Shown: positions 1 to 11,725 of the stretch, one piece after another | Position numbering within the stretch: the first letter of the stretch is position 1 | Layout: the number at the start of each line of letters is the position of its first letter | Notes under the pieces: generated by a model | What the model was told of the DNA's origin: nothing | Seen by the model: the letters and a program-made list of their open reading frames with translations, nothing else | Databases searched by the model: none | Program-made: the position numbers and the translations under genes | DNA from: Sporothrix humicola | Lineage: Eukaryota > Ascomycota > Sordariomycetes > Ophiostomatales > Ophiostomataceae | Assembly (NCBI GenBank): GCA_021396245.1 | Contig: WNYE01000145.1 | Location: forward strand, 1 to 53,523 | Length of the DNA stretch: 53,523 nt | Direction of reading: 5' to 3'

Positions 1-79
1 TGTGCCTTTCTGCTTTTTGTCGTTGGTGTTTTGGGTGGGCTGCATCCTTTTGGCCTGGTTGGGTGGTTTGTTTTTGTTT

Positions 80-127
<48 letters not shown>

Positions 128-557
128 CAGCCTGCTCTTTTCTTGGGCCAGTTCCTTTTCTCCTTTGTGTGTTGTTCCCAGTTTCCCCCCTGGTGCAAAT
201 CATAGTAATATCGCAGAAACAATAGTAATAACAGCCGTTCTAATGCGAAAGCCACAATGCGAGTCGATCTCAACAGCCGACAGGCGCAACACACAGACCG
301 AAAAGGCAGACAGGCGGACAGACAAGGAAGGCAGGATTGGGACGGCTGTCATGGCGGGCACCTTGCATCGACAAGATGACAGCCAAGGGACCCAGAAAAG
401 GGGGAGGGCGGGACAAGTAGCTCATTGATTCATGGACCAAGAAAGACGTAATGACCATTAGGATGAAGGGGAGTGAACGGACTGCACATCATCACGCAAA
501 GGGAGGGGGGCAAACATGAAAAACAATACGAAAAAAACATTGATAATAAAATCAAAA
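1..557. other. Non-coding left edge with poly-T tract
   Basis: No gene is supported here. The stretch opens with T-rich sequence containing a 47-T run (81-127) followed by CAG, then purine-rich sequence up to the GC-rich block at about 560. The Phe-run reading frames at the start are translations of the T tract and not proteins. Confidence 0.6.
81..127. repeat. 47-nt poly-T mononucleotide run
   Basis: There are 47 uninterrupted T residues, preceded by TTTTTGTTTG and followed by CAG. It may be a microsatellite or the poly-A tail of a minus-strand retroposed sequence. The exact length is likely uncertain because homopolymers are error-prone in sequencing. Confidence 0.9.
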
Positions 558-618
558 TCACACAAAAAGAAGGGGGATGTACACACCTGCAGAGCGTGGC
601 ACTGTCGAGGACAGCAAT

Positions 619-890
619 CTAACGTGGCCCTGGCATAACGAAGGCATCGCACGCCAGGCCGGTGCGGGCGACAAGGTGGATGCGCGAGCCGTCGATCGTC
701 TCCGAGCCGTGGCTGAGGCTGAGGATGTGAGCGAGATAGTCGAGGACGAGGTTGAGGACAGCGAGCGACAGAGCGGCGAACGAGACGAAAGAGACGCCCT
801 TTGCTGGCCCTTCACCATCGAGGTGGCCACATCGCCGTGAAGGGCATTGCCCGATGCCCTGAGGACATTGCGGATCGACTGGCGCGACAT
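619..890 (-). pseudogene. Possible small membrane-protein gene, frame-shifted
   Basis: This is a low-confidence candidate. On the minus strand an ATG at 890 opens a frame beginning MSRQSIRNVLRASG with mostly G or C third bases. After about 28-30 codons that bias moves to a neighbouring frame, which reads VSFVSFAALSLAVLNLVLDY and continues to a stop at 619 (C-terminus ...ACDAFVMPGPR). The second part contains a convincing hydrophobic segment of about 20 residues. No intron can join the two frames, because the only GT...AG pair between them is about 17 nt apart. The gene therefore needs a frameshift, either a real mutation or a sequence error. The joined product would be about 90 residues with one membrane span. 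I do not recognise the family. The segment is visibly richer in GC than the purine-rich DNA around it. It could equally be chance. Confidence 0.27.
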
Positions 891-2083
891 TGAGGAGGCG
901 GATCACGACCAAGGATGTCGAGAGCGTGGTGGGTGGGGGATGCCAATGGGGAGGAGAGAGAAATAAAAATAAGACAAACAAGGAGAATAAGGAAAATAAA
1001 GAGTGCGAGCGAGAAGGGTAGGGGGAGGGAAGAGCGAGGAAGGAGGAGGAGGAGGGGTGTGTGTTTTTTCCTCCCGAGAGATATTGGGAAGGTGGGTAAG
1101 GAGAGCAAGGAGGGCAAGGAGAATAAAGTCAATGGGAAGGAAACAACGAGGCCAGAAGAAGCGGCAGGTGCCAAGGCGAGATGGAAACCAGCCAGGGCAG
1201 GAGCAATTGGCAGCTCAGACGAGAGGGGACGGAAGGAGAGATGGAGATGGAGATGAACAGAGGGCAGAAGGACAGAAGGACAGAAGGAACGACCCGGCCA
1301 GCGCACAAGTTTGGGTGCAAAAGCGGCCACGTTCTATAGCCGCATTAAGCTTTCTTATGCGTTGAGCAATGGTGAGGAGGCTTGGAGCGCGGCAACCAAG
1401 GAAACGAGCTCAAGGGGGGGCTGTGGGCGGCGGTTTGTCGTGAACGCAGCCAGAAAGACAGCTCGGAAGACGTCAAAGAGGAGGTGTCGTGAGCGCGCAA
1501 AAAAATTGTCCGGTTTGATATGCATGAAAATCGTTCCAGGCGGTGGCACGAAGAAAAGAAACGGGGAGCCGGGACCCGCTTTTGTGTCCACCAGGGGCAG
1601 GAAGGAAGCACTGGCAGTTTGGGGGAGGGTGAGGTGAGGGAAGGAGCACACTTTTTGCGGCGGATAGTGCCGGGCGGTGAAACGCTGGCCAATCACAGCG
1701 CGCAATTGCCAAGAGCAGCCGGAAAAATGCATCAACCAACACGCCAGGCCCTGGCCTGAAAAACCGAACGACCGTCTGAGCTCGAGATCGAAAATAGCCA
1801 CGAGAGCGACGACAAGCGACACAGAGGGCCAACCGCCGGGACTCATACACAGGTTACCCCCGCCCCATCTCCTTGAACAAATTTCCCTCCGAGCCCGTCG
1901 ATCATTAGACGACAGGATCCCAACCAGGCGATCGAAAATAGGACAGAAAGGGGGGGAACCAAAAGACGCCGACAAAGAGAAAGAGAAAGGCGATTTCGAT
2001 AGACGAGCGCCAGGGCCGCGAGACGACAGACAACGAACAAAGTTGGCAGATAGAGCCCACGACAACACATCAACAGCAACAAA
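891..2083. other. Gene-free purine-rich stretch upstream of bL19m
   Basis: No supported gene. Between 950 and 1290 the plus strand is almost purely purine (GGAGGAGGAGG-like). From about 1700 it becomes mixed sequence that probably holds the promoter and leader of the ribosomal protein gene. The long minus-strand frames here, such as 1355-2317, are low-complexity readings and overlap the bL19m first exon in antisense. Confidence 0.5.
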
Positions 2084-3084
2084 ATGAGTGCTGCTGCGCC
2101 CCTGGCCCGGCGGCCACTTGGCTGCTGCTTCCAAGCATCCTCGCGACAGGCTCTGGCCCTCCGGCAGTTCGCGACATCCACGCCCAAGGCCTCGACGAAC
2201 CCCTCGCCAGCGACTGCCGCAGCCAGCGTGCCCTCGAGCTTCCGTATGTGACGTGTCGCCTCTGTTTCCTCTCCCTGCTTGCATGGATCCCTTGTGTATT
2301 GCAGAATCAGAAAGCATCTTGATGCATCTTGTTGCATCTTATGCATCTCGAAGCATCTCGAGACACCCTGACCTTGACCTTGCTAACCTTCTTCTTCTCC
2401 CCTTCCATAGAAGCCATCATGAACAAGTCCAATGGCATCCGCACAGCCTTTGCCGTCTACGACCCGCCACCACGGACCACAAAGCCGGCTTCCGCCTTAA
2501 TACCTCGCCAGACCTTTGAGCAGACTTATACCCTGATTTCGTCGTCGTCCAACAAGGCTGCCAGAGATGCCAAAGCGGCCGCCGACGCCGCCAAGGCAGC
2601 AAAAGAAAAGGAGACCGAAGTCGACGACACAGACTTCAAGCTCGACGTCCGCCGCATCCTGCACAAGCAACAGATTGCCCGCATGGACCCCACAGGCGCC
2701 CGCACCCAGCTCTTCTCCCGCACGAACCCCTTTGGCGCGCGCCCAGGCGACGTTGTCCTTGTGACCCCCAACAGACCCGATCGCGAGTCGTTCGGTGGCG
2801 TGCTGCTTGCCGTCCGCTACGCCGGCATCGAGACGGCCATTCTGCTGCGCGGACGGCTGGCCAAGACGGGCGTCGAGATGTGGTTCAAGATCTACTCGCG
2901 CTCCATCGCCTCCATCGACGTTGTCCAGCGGCGGCAGCGTCGTATTCGCCGTTCCAAGCTGTACTACATGCGCCAGCCCAAGCATGACCGTGGCTCCGTC
3001 GAAGAGCTCATCAAGGCCTTCCGTCGTACCCGTACGATTGGTGGTCGTCCTAGGTCTGGTGCGGCTAAGCCTAAGCAGAAATGA
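2084..3084 (+). CDS. Mitochondrial ribosomal protein bL19m (Img1-like)
   Basis: This is a large-subunit protein of the mitochondrial ribosome, the eukaryotic homologue of bacterial L19 and counterpart of yeast Img1. There are two exons, 2084-2243 and 2411-3084, giving 277 residues. The 167-nt intron has donor GTATGT, branch point TGCTAAC at 2381-2387 and acceptor CATAG, and it splits a Gln codon. The N-terminus (MSAAAPLARRPLGCCF, then RQFATST) is Arg/Ser/Ala-rich with no acids, as expected of a mitochondrial presequence. The L19 core lies in the C-terminal half: PGDVVLVT, then ESFGGVLLAVRYAGIETAIL, GVEMWFKIYS, and the basic tail RRQRRIRRSKLYYMRQPKHD. An Ala/Lys-rich linker of about 25 residues precedes it. 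The start is the first ATG, in an AAAATGAG context. The gene is convergent with the TRK transporter. The family assignment is secure; the intron is by hand but frame-consistent. Confidence 0.93.
2311..2362 (+). repeat. GCATCT repeat with about 10-bp period inside the bL19m intron
   Basis: GCATCT occurs at 2314, 2324, 2334, 2343 and 2353, five times at spacings of 9 or 10 bp, in units such as GCATCTTGAT. All copies sit inside the intron, just upstream of the branch point. Confidence 0.8.
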
Positions 3085-3694
3085 TTGCCGGGGCTGAGGA
3101 GTGGCGTTGTCCGGCGTTGATGTAGTTTCGAGCGTGGTTCTATACTAGAGACAAAACTGTAAAATTAGCTTTCCATCCCAATAAAAAGTACAAAACATTT
3201 ATACCATCAATAATCAATCACTAACGCCATCGGTAGCTTCCCAAATAGTAGCCAAAAGACGTGTCCAAGGAAACAAAGAGTATTAAATATCCAATTTATA
3301 TTCAACGGTGACTCCTGTGTTCGTCGAGGCCCATGCCCAATGCCCATATTATGCTTGCGCGGGCTGTTATACGTCCTAGGACGTGTCTATAAAAGAAATC
3401 AGAACGCAAGCCGTCCCTTTACGGCAGACCCGGTGATTAATGTTCTAGTTTTTAACATGTGCAATCCAAATAAAGAATTCAAAAAACCAAACGGCCAATG
3501 TCCAAAGTCCAAAAAATTGTGCCCTTGGACTCTGTCCAAAATAAAAACAAGCAGTGGGCATCACAAAGACGGGCGGGCTGCCTTCGCATGCCACCGGGTA
3601 TATGTGTATAATGTAAGCGTGTACGTGTATGAGAAGAAAAGAAAACAGGCATCGAAATCCGCATCCACAGACACGGAACTTCCAGCGCTTCTGG
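3085..3694. other. Convergent intergenic region, bL19m / TRK
   Basis: This holds the two 3' flanks. It is A/T-richer than the coding regions, with an AATAAAA near 3180 for the plus-strand gene. The short frames across 3340-3900 overlap the TRK C-terminus in antisense and are not supported. Confidence 0.6.
3180..3186 (+). terminator. Probable poly(A) signal of bL19m
   Basis: AATAAAA lies about 95 nt after the bL19m stop codon, in A/T-rich sequence. This is a good position for 3'-end formation in fungi, although such signals are degenerate there. Confidence 0.35.
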
Positions 3695-6600
3695 CTACTG
3701 CTGCGAATGCTGCGACTGGAATGTCGGGTGCGTTCTGAACGTGTTGTCCGCAAAGTCGATGCCGCTCGAGTGCGCCAAAGATTCGTCCATGTTCGCTTCG
3801 CTAAACGAACGGCGAGGTGGCGGCGGTATGTGCGGGTTGTTGTGTTTTGGCGGGCCAGGGTGGAGGAACGATGTGAGGAGATTGCTGTTAACGCGTTCAA
3901 CGCGCTCTATGCTTCGGCTGCGCCGACGGTCGCGGGTTGTGCTAGAACCGCGGAGTGTAGGTGCCTGTGTGGGGAGCGAGACAGCCGAGCCCCGCCGTGT
4001 TGCCGCAGTCATAAAGGACACACCGCGGGCCAGTTCGGCCTCGGCCGCAGCCGCTTCTTTGGCATTGAGAGACTCGCTTGGCAACAGAATGGCACGATCA
4101 AGACCGTAAGGCAGACCGCGGTGGCGACCACGGACCATCATGGCAATGATGACGAGCTTGCCGACCACACTGAACTGCGAGCAGAGTGACGCATCTCCGC
4201 CAGAATAGCCCAGACTCATTCCGACAGTACCGTAGGCACTGACAACCTCGAACAAGACGGCAAACATGGAGAACTCGTTGGCTTGCAGCCGGGATCCCTC
4301 AGAGATAGTCAAGATGAAGAAGCCGACTGACAAGAACCACAAATCGAAGGACAGCTGCCGACGCAAATGCGCGCCAACATACTCGAGGTCGGTTCCGTTG
4401 GCGGGTTCGTCAATTTCGTTACGGTTGTACACGCCCAGCGACTTTTCTTCGTACACGTTTGTGCGACGCACGGAAATGGCAATCGGGAACACGGAAATAT
4501 ACATCATAATCATGTACGATGCCTGCACTGCAGGGTGGACCTCGGCAAGGTTCACACAAGAGAAGCCGGCAGTACGTGTCGAGAACGCCTGGAACAGGCC
4601 ATCAAGAACACGGATGCCAGGAGGGAGAGCGAACACGGGGCCACTTCCGAGCTACAGTACTTTGTCAGTATGTTTGCAAGAGTCAAGGGCGTGCAAGGCA
4701 TGGGAATACTCACGTCAAGGACGATAAAGAATAAGAGGTCGATGCCGTTGAGGATGACCAGCAACCAGAACAGCCACCATGTGGCACCAGAGGGGAAGAG
4801 AAGAGTAAAACAACGACGTGGATGGTCCAGCAAGAACTTGAGCTCCTCGTAGACACCACTGCCGCGCGGAACGATGCTCGACAGGACCCAAATCACGAAG
4901 CGAAGCATGACAGGGAAGCCCGTGTTGCCGATAACAATGAGGAAGGACATCAGCAGTAGAGGGAAGATGGCTGTGTTGAACGAGTTCATACTGTCTGGCG
5001 TCAGGGTGAAACCCAGATCCATAAAGGCCGAGTGCGGCGTGAAGAAGCCCCACCATACGCGGCTCTGGCTGGCTTCATCGACAATCGAACCGTACGTCGC
5101 GCTCTTGATGATCCAAGGGACCAGGCTGACAACACCGAGCAGCCAGAAACCCCAGTAGTATCCGAGCAGGACCAAGGCCAAGGTCTTTAGGGATCGGTAC
5201 TCGATGCCACCGAGCTCTTCCCGCTGCTCCTCGGAAAGGCCCAGGAACGCAGAGTTACGACCCAGTGTCGGCTCCCAGCTGAGATAGGGTGCCGGATCTT
5301 CCTCCTTGTCACGCGAAAACGCGCGCTTGAAGGTATCCATCCTTTGACGGCGCTTTGATCGTGCCGATGCCGTCTGATGCAGGGTATTTTCGTCGTCGCC
5401 GCTGCTGAAACCTCGTGGCCGCCGAGGGCGAAGAGAGGAAACTACTTGTGCAGCCGCATGCGCATCTTCGCTAAGCTCGTCCATTCGCGACGGCTTTTCT
5501 GGCTCCTGAATCGTAATGGCCTGTTGCAGCCGTTGCCGCCCTCGCCTCTCTTCTACACTTTCGCGGGTTCCGTCCGTTTGGGCGTTGCTATTGCCACGTC
5601 CCCGGTTTCCGTTTGTAGGTGATCTGGCACCCGGGTCTAGGTCTAAAGACGGAACTGAACCATTGCTCTGCCGGCGATTCCGACTCATAACCGGAGACGA
5701 TGCATCCTCGTCTTCGTCTGATTCACCCCGTATAACCATACTCGGGAGAATACCACGTTCGGCGTCGCGTGGTCCCGGAATGCGCAACACCTCGTTGTCG
5801 TCTTGGTTTCGCCGTTGGCGTTCGAGAATGGCAATGTGCTCCTCGTCAGAGATGCGAGGCGGAAGTTTTGTCAGAGCGTCGTCGATACCGTCACTCCGCT
5901 TGACCGTTGGCGCGAATTTGATCTCGGGCCGCCTAGCCTCGAGCGGTTCTGTCAGGGTGAATTTGGGCGGGGCCATATCGCCGTTGGCAGTGGCAGAGCC
6001 GTTTGACCCCTCGGCGGCTACGTCGTTCGCCTGTGGCCGTGCATCCCCATTGGTGCCGTCGTGAGGGGCCGGTCCATCTGTGGCCACGGCAGACATTGGG
6101 CCCAGATACGTGCCGTCGTTGGCAAGGCGAGATCGCGCACCATCGTGGATAACGGTGATGTTGCGACCGTTTACGCCATCTTCAAGACGCGATGAGTCGT
6201 TGACATACTTGGACTTGGACTTGGAGATGGTGCCTCGTCTCATACGGGCTTCTCTGACAATGTGCTGGAAGCGCTTCTCGAACCAGTAAAGACGAAGGAG
6301 GACGACAAATGAGTTGATAACAATGGGGTTGGCGATGCCGGCAATGACGAAGATGACGGCCTGCTGGTAAGTAGTCAGAAGGTTGACGTTAACAGTGTTT
6401 AGACCGGCTTGTGTGGCACCACCAGAAGCAAAGGCAAGTGCATCGATGTAGGCAAGGTTGCCCCTGCCAGGGCCATAGATCAGGACAGAGCCAAGAATGG
6501 CCAGGCCAATGACATAAAAGTCTGGGCAAGAAGTGTTAGTTTTCTGCACATTCTCTCCAACCTGTAATTGGTTCTGCAGCGACTTCTCCCCATGACAGGC

Positions 6601-6722
6601 GCACGACCAAATGGGCATAACTTACAGTGGACAGTGATGAAGTTAAAGTGCGGCTTCTTGGTCAGAAAAGACGGCCGAAGAGCACGCAGCTGTGAAGTAA
6701 CAATATCTCTGAGGCTCTCCAT
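3695..6722 (-). CDS. TRK-type high-affinity potassium transporter
   Basis: This is a plasma-membrane K+ uptake protein of the fungal Trk/Ktr/HKT superfamily. There are three exons on the minus strand, 6722-6626, 6521-4714 and 4651-3695, giving 953 residues. The introns are 104 nt (GTAAGT...CAG) and 62 nt (GTGAGT...TAG); both restore conserved sequence across the junction (FITVH/YFYVIG and FIVLD/LGSGPV). Four membrane-pore-membrane units can be seen, with pore loops near FASGGATQAGLNTV, FMDLGFTLTPDSM, FSTRTAGFSCVNL and VVSAYGTVGMSLGY. Each carries the expected filter Gly. Between the first and second units is a hydrophilic, Ser/Arg/Asp-rich cytoplasmic loop of about 300 residues, typical of fungal TRKs. 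The C-terminal 120 residues are basic and Ser/Pro-rich. MESLRDIVTSQLRAL is the first in-frame Met. The paralogue (Trk1-, Trk2- or Trk3-like) was not resolved. Confidence 0.95.
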
Positions 6723-9700
6723 TGCAAATGAGCCGGAGGAAATAGAGAGTAGAGTAGTCGAGTGCGGGTGTGTCGTGTAAGGATATGGAAAAGACGTATA
6801 TAATTTGAGGCTTGGTAAAGTCCCTGCCCAGGCAGTGGACTATTCCTTCTCTTTCCAAGTGTCGAGATGGGAGGGTGATATGTTGTAGGAAGCGGCCGTC
6901 TTTAGTCCCCCTATTTGTATCTGTTCAACGAAGCAGGACCCTGCCTCGAAAGAGAACGAACAGACAAAGGGGAAAGGGCAGGGACGTGGTACCTGTCTGT
7001 CGAGTTCCCCAATGCGGAGCCAGCTGGCGGCGCGGGTTTACCAGACCAGGTTCATCGTGGTAGGACGCGACGAGGAAGAAGGAGAAGAAGAACAGGAAGC
7101 TGGCACAGATGTTGACGGGAGCAGGGGAGCCGGAAACGCACGCCGGGAAGAAGAACGCGAGAATATGCGGCGATGGCGAGAGACCGCAAAGAGAAGAAAA
7201 GAGGTCGAGCGCGAGCGATGTCGAAGCGACAAGCGGAGAGCCTCGGCCAATGGGGGTCCAGTGTTTCTCTGCTGCTGATGTTTCGTCCGATGGAGGGTAA
7301 AGAAAACTGGTCGGATGGCTGCGTGTTGCCTTTGAAATGCAAGGGACGTCAATGGGGGCCGTGGACGACGAGGAAACACAAAAATAGAAGATTGTGCAAA
7401 AGAAGACCGGGAAAGGAGACAGCGTGCAGGGCAACAGCAAAGACGAAAGATCAAAGAAGGAAGGAAGGAGGTGAAAGGGTCGGCTGTGGTGAGCATGTAC
7501 GGAAAGAGCAGGCGCCACCCACTACTTGATAAAAACTACTGATGGTTTTGAGGTACGGTGGACATGGGTGTTCGCAACGCGACAATACAAGTACATGTTC
7601 CGTCCATAGCGCGCTAGTGGGCCTTTGGGGTGGGCAGCCATAAATTAGTCTGTTTGGAGGAAGAACCACTGGGTCGAGACCGCCACGTTGGGAAGGCGCA
7701 TTTCTTTCTTCCTGCTACGATTTGCTGCAATTTTTTTTGTTAGGGGGCACCTTCCCTTCTTCGAAGTAGCCTTTTTCCACACTTACTTACAGGAGACATT
7801 TTTATCAAATTTTCTGTCGTGCTTTCCCTGAGAAATCCCTCTTTCGGCCTCGTCTCGATCCGCACACCACATTTTGAAGCACATTATTATCACGCACATT
7901 ACCGAACTGTGATTGCACTTTGTAGTAACTGCGATTGGATCGTGGATCGGTTGCAGTGACAGACACAACGGAAACACAGAAGAATGTCTTCACGTGATTC
8001 CAAATGAGATCTCAAATGTCTATCGCAAACGCCCAGAAGCCAAGGGCTTTGTAGGGCGCACTGCCTCTTGCCCAAGACGAAAAAGACGAAAACAAGTAGG
8101 GAAAGTGCCGTTGGACGCGCAATTGCCACTCGGGATGAACAGAGAAGGGACGAAGGGATGTAGAGCCAAGAATAAACGGCAATTGCCAAAAAGTGACCAA
8201 GAGATAATAAGACCAACACCAAACAAAGGCAGGAACTCTTTGCGACAAGACAGCAAATAACAAAAATAAAACAAATGAGAAGGAGGAACGACGAGACCAT
8301 GACGCAGGTCGCGGTGATCTGCCGTATCGCGCTGCCAAGGAAGGAACGTCAGGGCACTGGCAGTTGTGGGCGCCGAAACAGCATAGTGCGCATCTGAATG
8401 TCTTATTACGGTGTAGGGGCAACAGGGAAGGCGGGCCAGATCCGCTGAGCTTGGCTTGCTTGCTGTTGGCCATTGCGCTGTTCATATCGTATTGCAGAAC
8501 GAGATTGACAGTCCCGTCCGAATTGGCTCCCTCCTGCGCAGCGGTTGGCCGTTTTAATTGCTTCTATCTTTTCTAGGGCCCCTTTTCAATCTTCCGTGCC
8601 GTTGTACTTTCCCTTTTTTGAGGGTGTTTTTTCTCCTTCCATGATTGTCCCGTTCCTCCATCGCGCTTGCCCTGTGCTTTCTGATAGGGCTAGGGGTTTC
8701 TGGTTCTCTGCCAAGACTTTTGCAATTAGGGCCCGTTCCGCTGGGAGAAGGAGACCACCAGCAGGATTTCAGCAATGATGCATTTGGCCAGCTCAGCAAA
8801 CGCGACAACATACTGCAAAAGTGAACAAGGAACGGGACAGCAAAATCCAGCTTTCTTCAGGGCTATACAACGAATAGAATGTTGGAGACGTCCTTGTTTT
8901 ACGATATGTGCATGTAAGTGGTCGCCATTTACCTAATCTACGACCTCTTGTCCCGCCTTGTACGCCATTTATATTCGACATGCATTGCGGAATGCAGAAT
9001 ACACTATATGCCATGGGACAAAACACACGGACTGGCCGATGAAGCAGTGCATGTACGAGTATTCAGTTTGTTGGTACGGAGTACATCTGCACTTGTCCGT
9101 CGTGTGCCTTTGGAACTGTGCCATCGTCCCACAGGACGCCATTGGCGCTGCATGGCTTGGATGGCTGGGATGGCTGGGATGGCTTTGACTTTATTGACGG
9201 CCACCTTGAGTTATTGAAAAATCGAAATATCTGATCTGTCGCTTGTCTCGTATGCCGTATGTCGGCATTGGACACCGCCAGATGGGTGAGCAATTGTCAC
9301 TGCTACAGCATCCAGAACGGTCGGCGCAGGGGCTTTTGGATGTCTTACCGACTTTCTGCGATTGCCGGCGCACGTCCTTCTCTTCTCAGCAATGCTCTAT
9401 TTCTCGCTGATTTTCTTTCTCGCTTTATTTTTTATCATCATCATCAACATCATATCATGCCCATGGCATCCTATCTTTTGTTCCGTGGCCACCACGTGTG
9501 GACAGGACAAGCCAGTCGTTTCCGTCATAATTCAACTGCAGAAAACGGAGAGAGCGATTTAGAGGAGAGTGCAGAAGGAAGGCTGCATCCTTGTACAACT
9601 GACGTACAGAGGCACAAAATTCCAAATGCAAAAATATGCTTCTTTGCATGTATTGATACATCTTACATCAACACAGAACTCTGCAGCCTTTCCTTGTACA

Positions 9701-10334
9701 CGATAAGCAGAGAGGTAGTGGTGCAGATTCGCTTGCAGCGTGCAGAAGAACCAACATGTGCTGCTCATTGCTTATTGGTGTTGCACAGGCTGGCAGAGTG
9801 CCTTTCGTCTCGACTGCACGCCAAGAAAAGCTCTCGGAGCTGTTTATGTAGGTGTGGATGCTTGGCATGAGAGCTGCGTTTGACAAGAGGGAGCTTCGTG
9901 AGGGCTCCCGTCGTGCAGCTTATTGTGTGTGTAGTAGAGTATGCTCATTATCTTTGTGCGAGCTTGAGCTTTTTGCATGTGTTCAGCCAAGGCGAGATCG
10001 GCAGACCGATTGTTTGCAAGTGCATACGAAAACAAATAGGGATATCACAAGGTGATAATCTGCTCGTAAAGAGGGATGTTGTTCATGATTTGCAAAGGTG
10101 TGATCTGTATTGTACATGCAACGGCAATATGCGGTAATAGTAGACACGACACGTGAGAGAGAAGAACGAGAGAAAACAGGAAAGAAAAGATATGCACCGA
10201 CCCGTTGTTGCTTTTACTTTTTTATGATTTTAATCCAAGAAAAAAAAAAAGAACGCAAGACGCAGACCAATCATGAATCCATGAGAAGAAAGGGAAAAAA
10301 TCAACCAGAATCAGAAGATTGCACCACCTACACC
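6723..10334. other. 3.6-kb gene-free region between TRK and ferrochelatase
   Basis: No gene is supported. From 6723 to about 7500 the plus strand is purine-rich, so the TRK promoter and leader on the minus strand are pyrimidine-rich. From 7500 to 10300 the sequence is of mixed composition, without a codon-bias signal, tRNA-like fold or transposon ends that I could find. A palindromic GTACGGAGTAC lies at 9074. The longest frame, 9259-9870 (+, 203 codons), has no recognisable domain, no third-base bias and no clear start context. Confidence 0.5.
9074..9084. repeat. Palindromic motif GTACGGAGTAC, copy 1
   Basis: GTAC half-sites surround GGA; reverse-complemented it reads GTACTCCGTAC. It lies in the gap between TRK and ferrochelatase. 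Confidence 0.8.
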
Positions 10335-11725
10335 CTACACCCTTGGCTGCTGGGCAGCGAAGAAGCGCTTCGACTCTAGGCACCGCTCGCTCTTGCAGCC
10401 GGGACACCGCAGGCCCATCTGGCTAGAGCAGGCAATGCCGCTCTGCAGATGGCTGTGGGCAAGGTCGGCCAGGGCCTTGATAAAGGTGGGGCTGCCGTTC
10501 AAGCTCTCGGCACGCTTGACGGTGTCCTTGTGGCCGGACTCGCCAATGACCTCCTCGTCAAGCTCGTAGAGGGTCTCGATGTGGTCGGATGTAAAGGCAA
10601 TGGGGATCAGGATCAGGTCCTTGTGGCCCTTGCTAATGTACTCCTCGACACTCGATTGGGTCTGGGGGCCGAGCCAGGGCTGCGGGCCGACCTGGGACTG
10701 CCAGCACAGACGGTAGCGGTTCTTGAAGCCGAGGCGCTGGTTGACGGCGTAGACAGTCGCTGCGACCTCCGCCGGGTACGGGTCGCCGCGGTTGACGACG
10801 GTCATGGGCAGACTATGGGCTGAGTACAGCAGAACAACGTCCTTGCGGCGCTCCTCGGGGTACTCGGCGAGCTTGGCCTCAATGTTCTCCGCGAACGCCT
10901 CGACAAGGCCCGGGTGGACGGGCCAGCGGTCGATGACGCTCCAGGCGATGGAGCCGTCTTGGAGATCGAGGCCGCTGCCGTTAGCGGCGACCTCGTTGCC
11001 TGCCGGACTGCCCCGCTTGCCCTCGAGCCGCTGGCGCCACTTCCACAACTCGTTGAGGCTGCTGCCCGTGGTCGAGCACGAGTACTGCGGGTACTGCGTG
11101 AAAGCAACAGCGCGTCCGCCACGGCCCCCGCCAAAACCGTCCTCCAACAGCTGCTGGTACATGTGCTCCGTGAGCGGGTTGGCGTAGCGGAAGGCGATAT
11201 AGGGCTTGTGTGGGGCGGTCTCGGGCGAGATCTTGTCGAGCAGCTTGCACATCTCGGCGCACTGGTACTCGGACCACTTGCGAATGGGCGAGCCGCCGCC
11301 GATGGCTGCGTATTGCTTCTGGATCTTGGGCGTGCGGCGGCTCGAGATGAAGGGGCCAATGTAGTTCTGGAGGCGTCCGAGAGGGATCAAATCACCGTCG
11401 GCCTGGAGAAGAGGAGGTTTAAGTTAGTGTGGGGGCTTCGGAGAAAGGAAAAACGCCGTTTGGGGGCGGCACTCACAAATAAACGGCTCAGGAAATCGCC
11501 GACTTCGTCCGTTGTGGACGGGCCGCCCATGTTGAGAAAGACCATGGCGGTCGGGCCCTTGGAACCGTGGTTGTTCTGTGTGACGGGCGGCGCCTGCACT
11601 GCGGTCGCCAGGCCCCGGTGGCGCTGGAAAGAGAGTGACGTCGAGGCCGAAGCCAAAGTCAGAACGGACAACTGCTTCGGCCGGCCGAGGCACAGCTGCC
11701 GGGCAGGCTGTCGCAATGCAGCCAT
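10335..11725 (-). CDS. HEM15: Ferrochelatase, mitochondrial
   Basis: This enzyme inserts Fe2+ into protoporphyrin IX, the last step of haem synthesis, at the matrix face of the inner mitochondrial membrane. Exons are 11725-11477 and 11402-10335 on the minus strand, giving 438 residues. The 74-nt intron (GTGAGT...CAG) is phase 0 between SRLF and ADGD. The first 50 residues are basic and Ser/Ala-rich, a likely presequence. Conserved blocks are MVFLNMGGPS, IGPFISSRRTPKIQKQY, GGGSPI, AFRYANPLTE, AFTQYPQYSCSTTGSSLN, VVLLYSAHSLPM (catalytic His279) and IPIAFTSDHIETLYELDEE. The C-terminus has C416-x2-C419-x4-C424. With the Cys of YPQYSC this matches the four [2Fe-2S] ligands known in the animal enzyme; S. 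cerevisiae lacks this cluster. The gene is divergent from Ku70 across 0.9 kb. Confidence 0.97.

Noticed and set aside
1355..2317. 320-codon minus-strand frame upstream of bL19m
   Set aside because: It is low-complexity, antisense to bL19m exon 1, and has no domain or bias.
9259..9870. 203-codon plus-strand frame between TRK and ferrochelatase
   Set aside because: No recognisable motif, no codon bias, and it crosses CAT-repeat sequence. It could be real only if transcription or conservation were shown.
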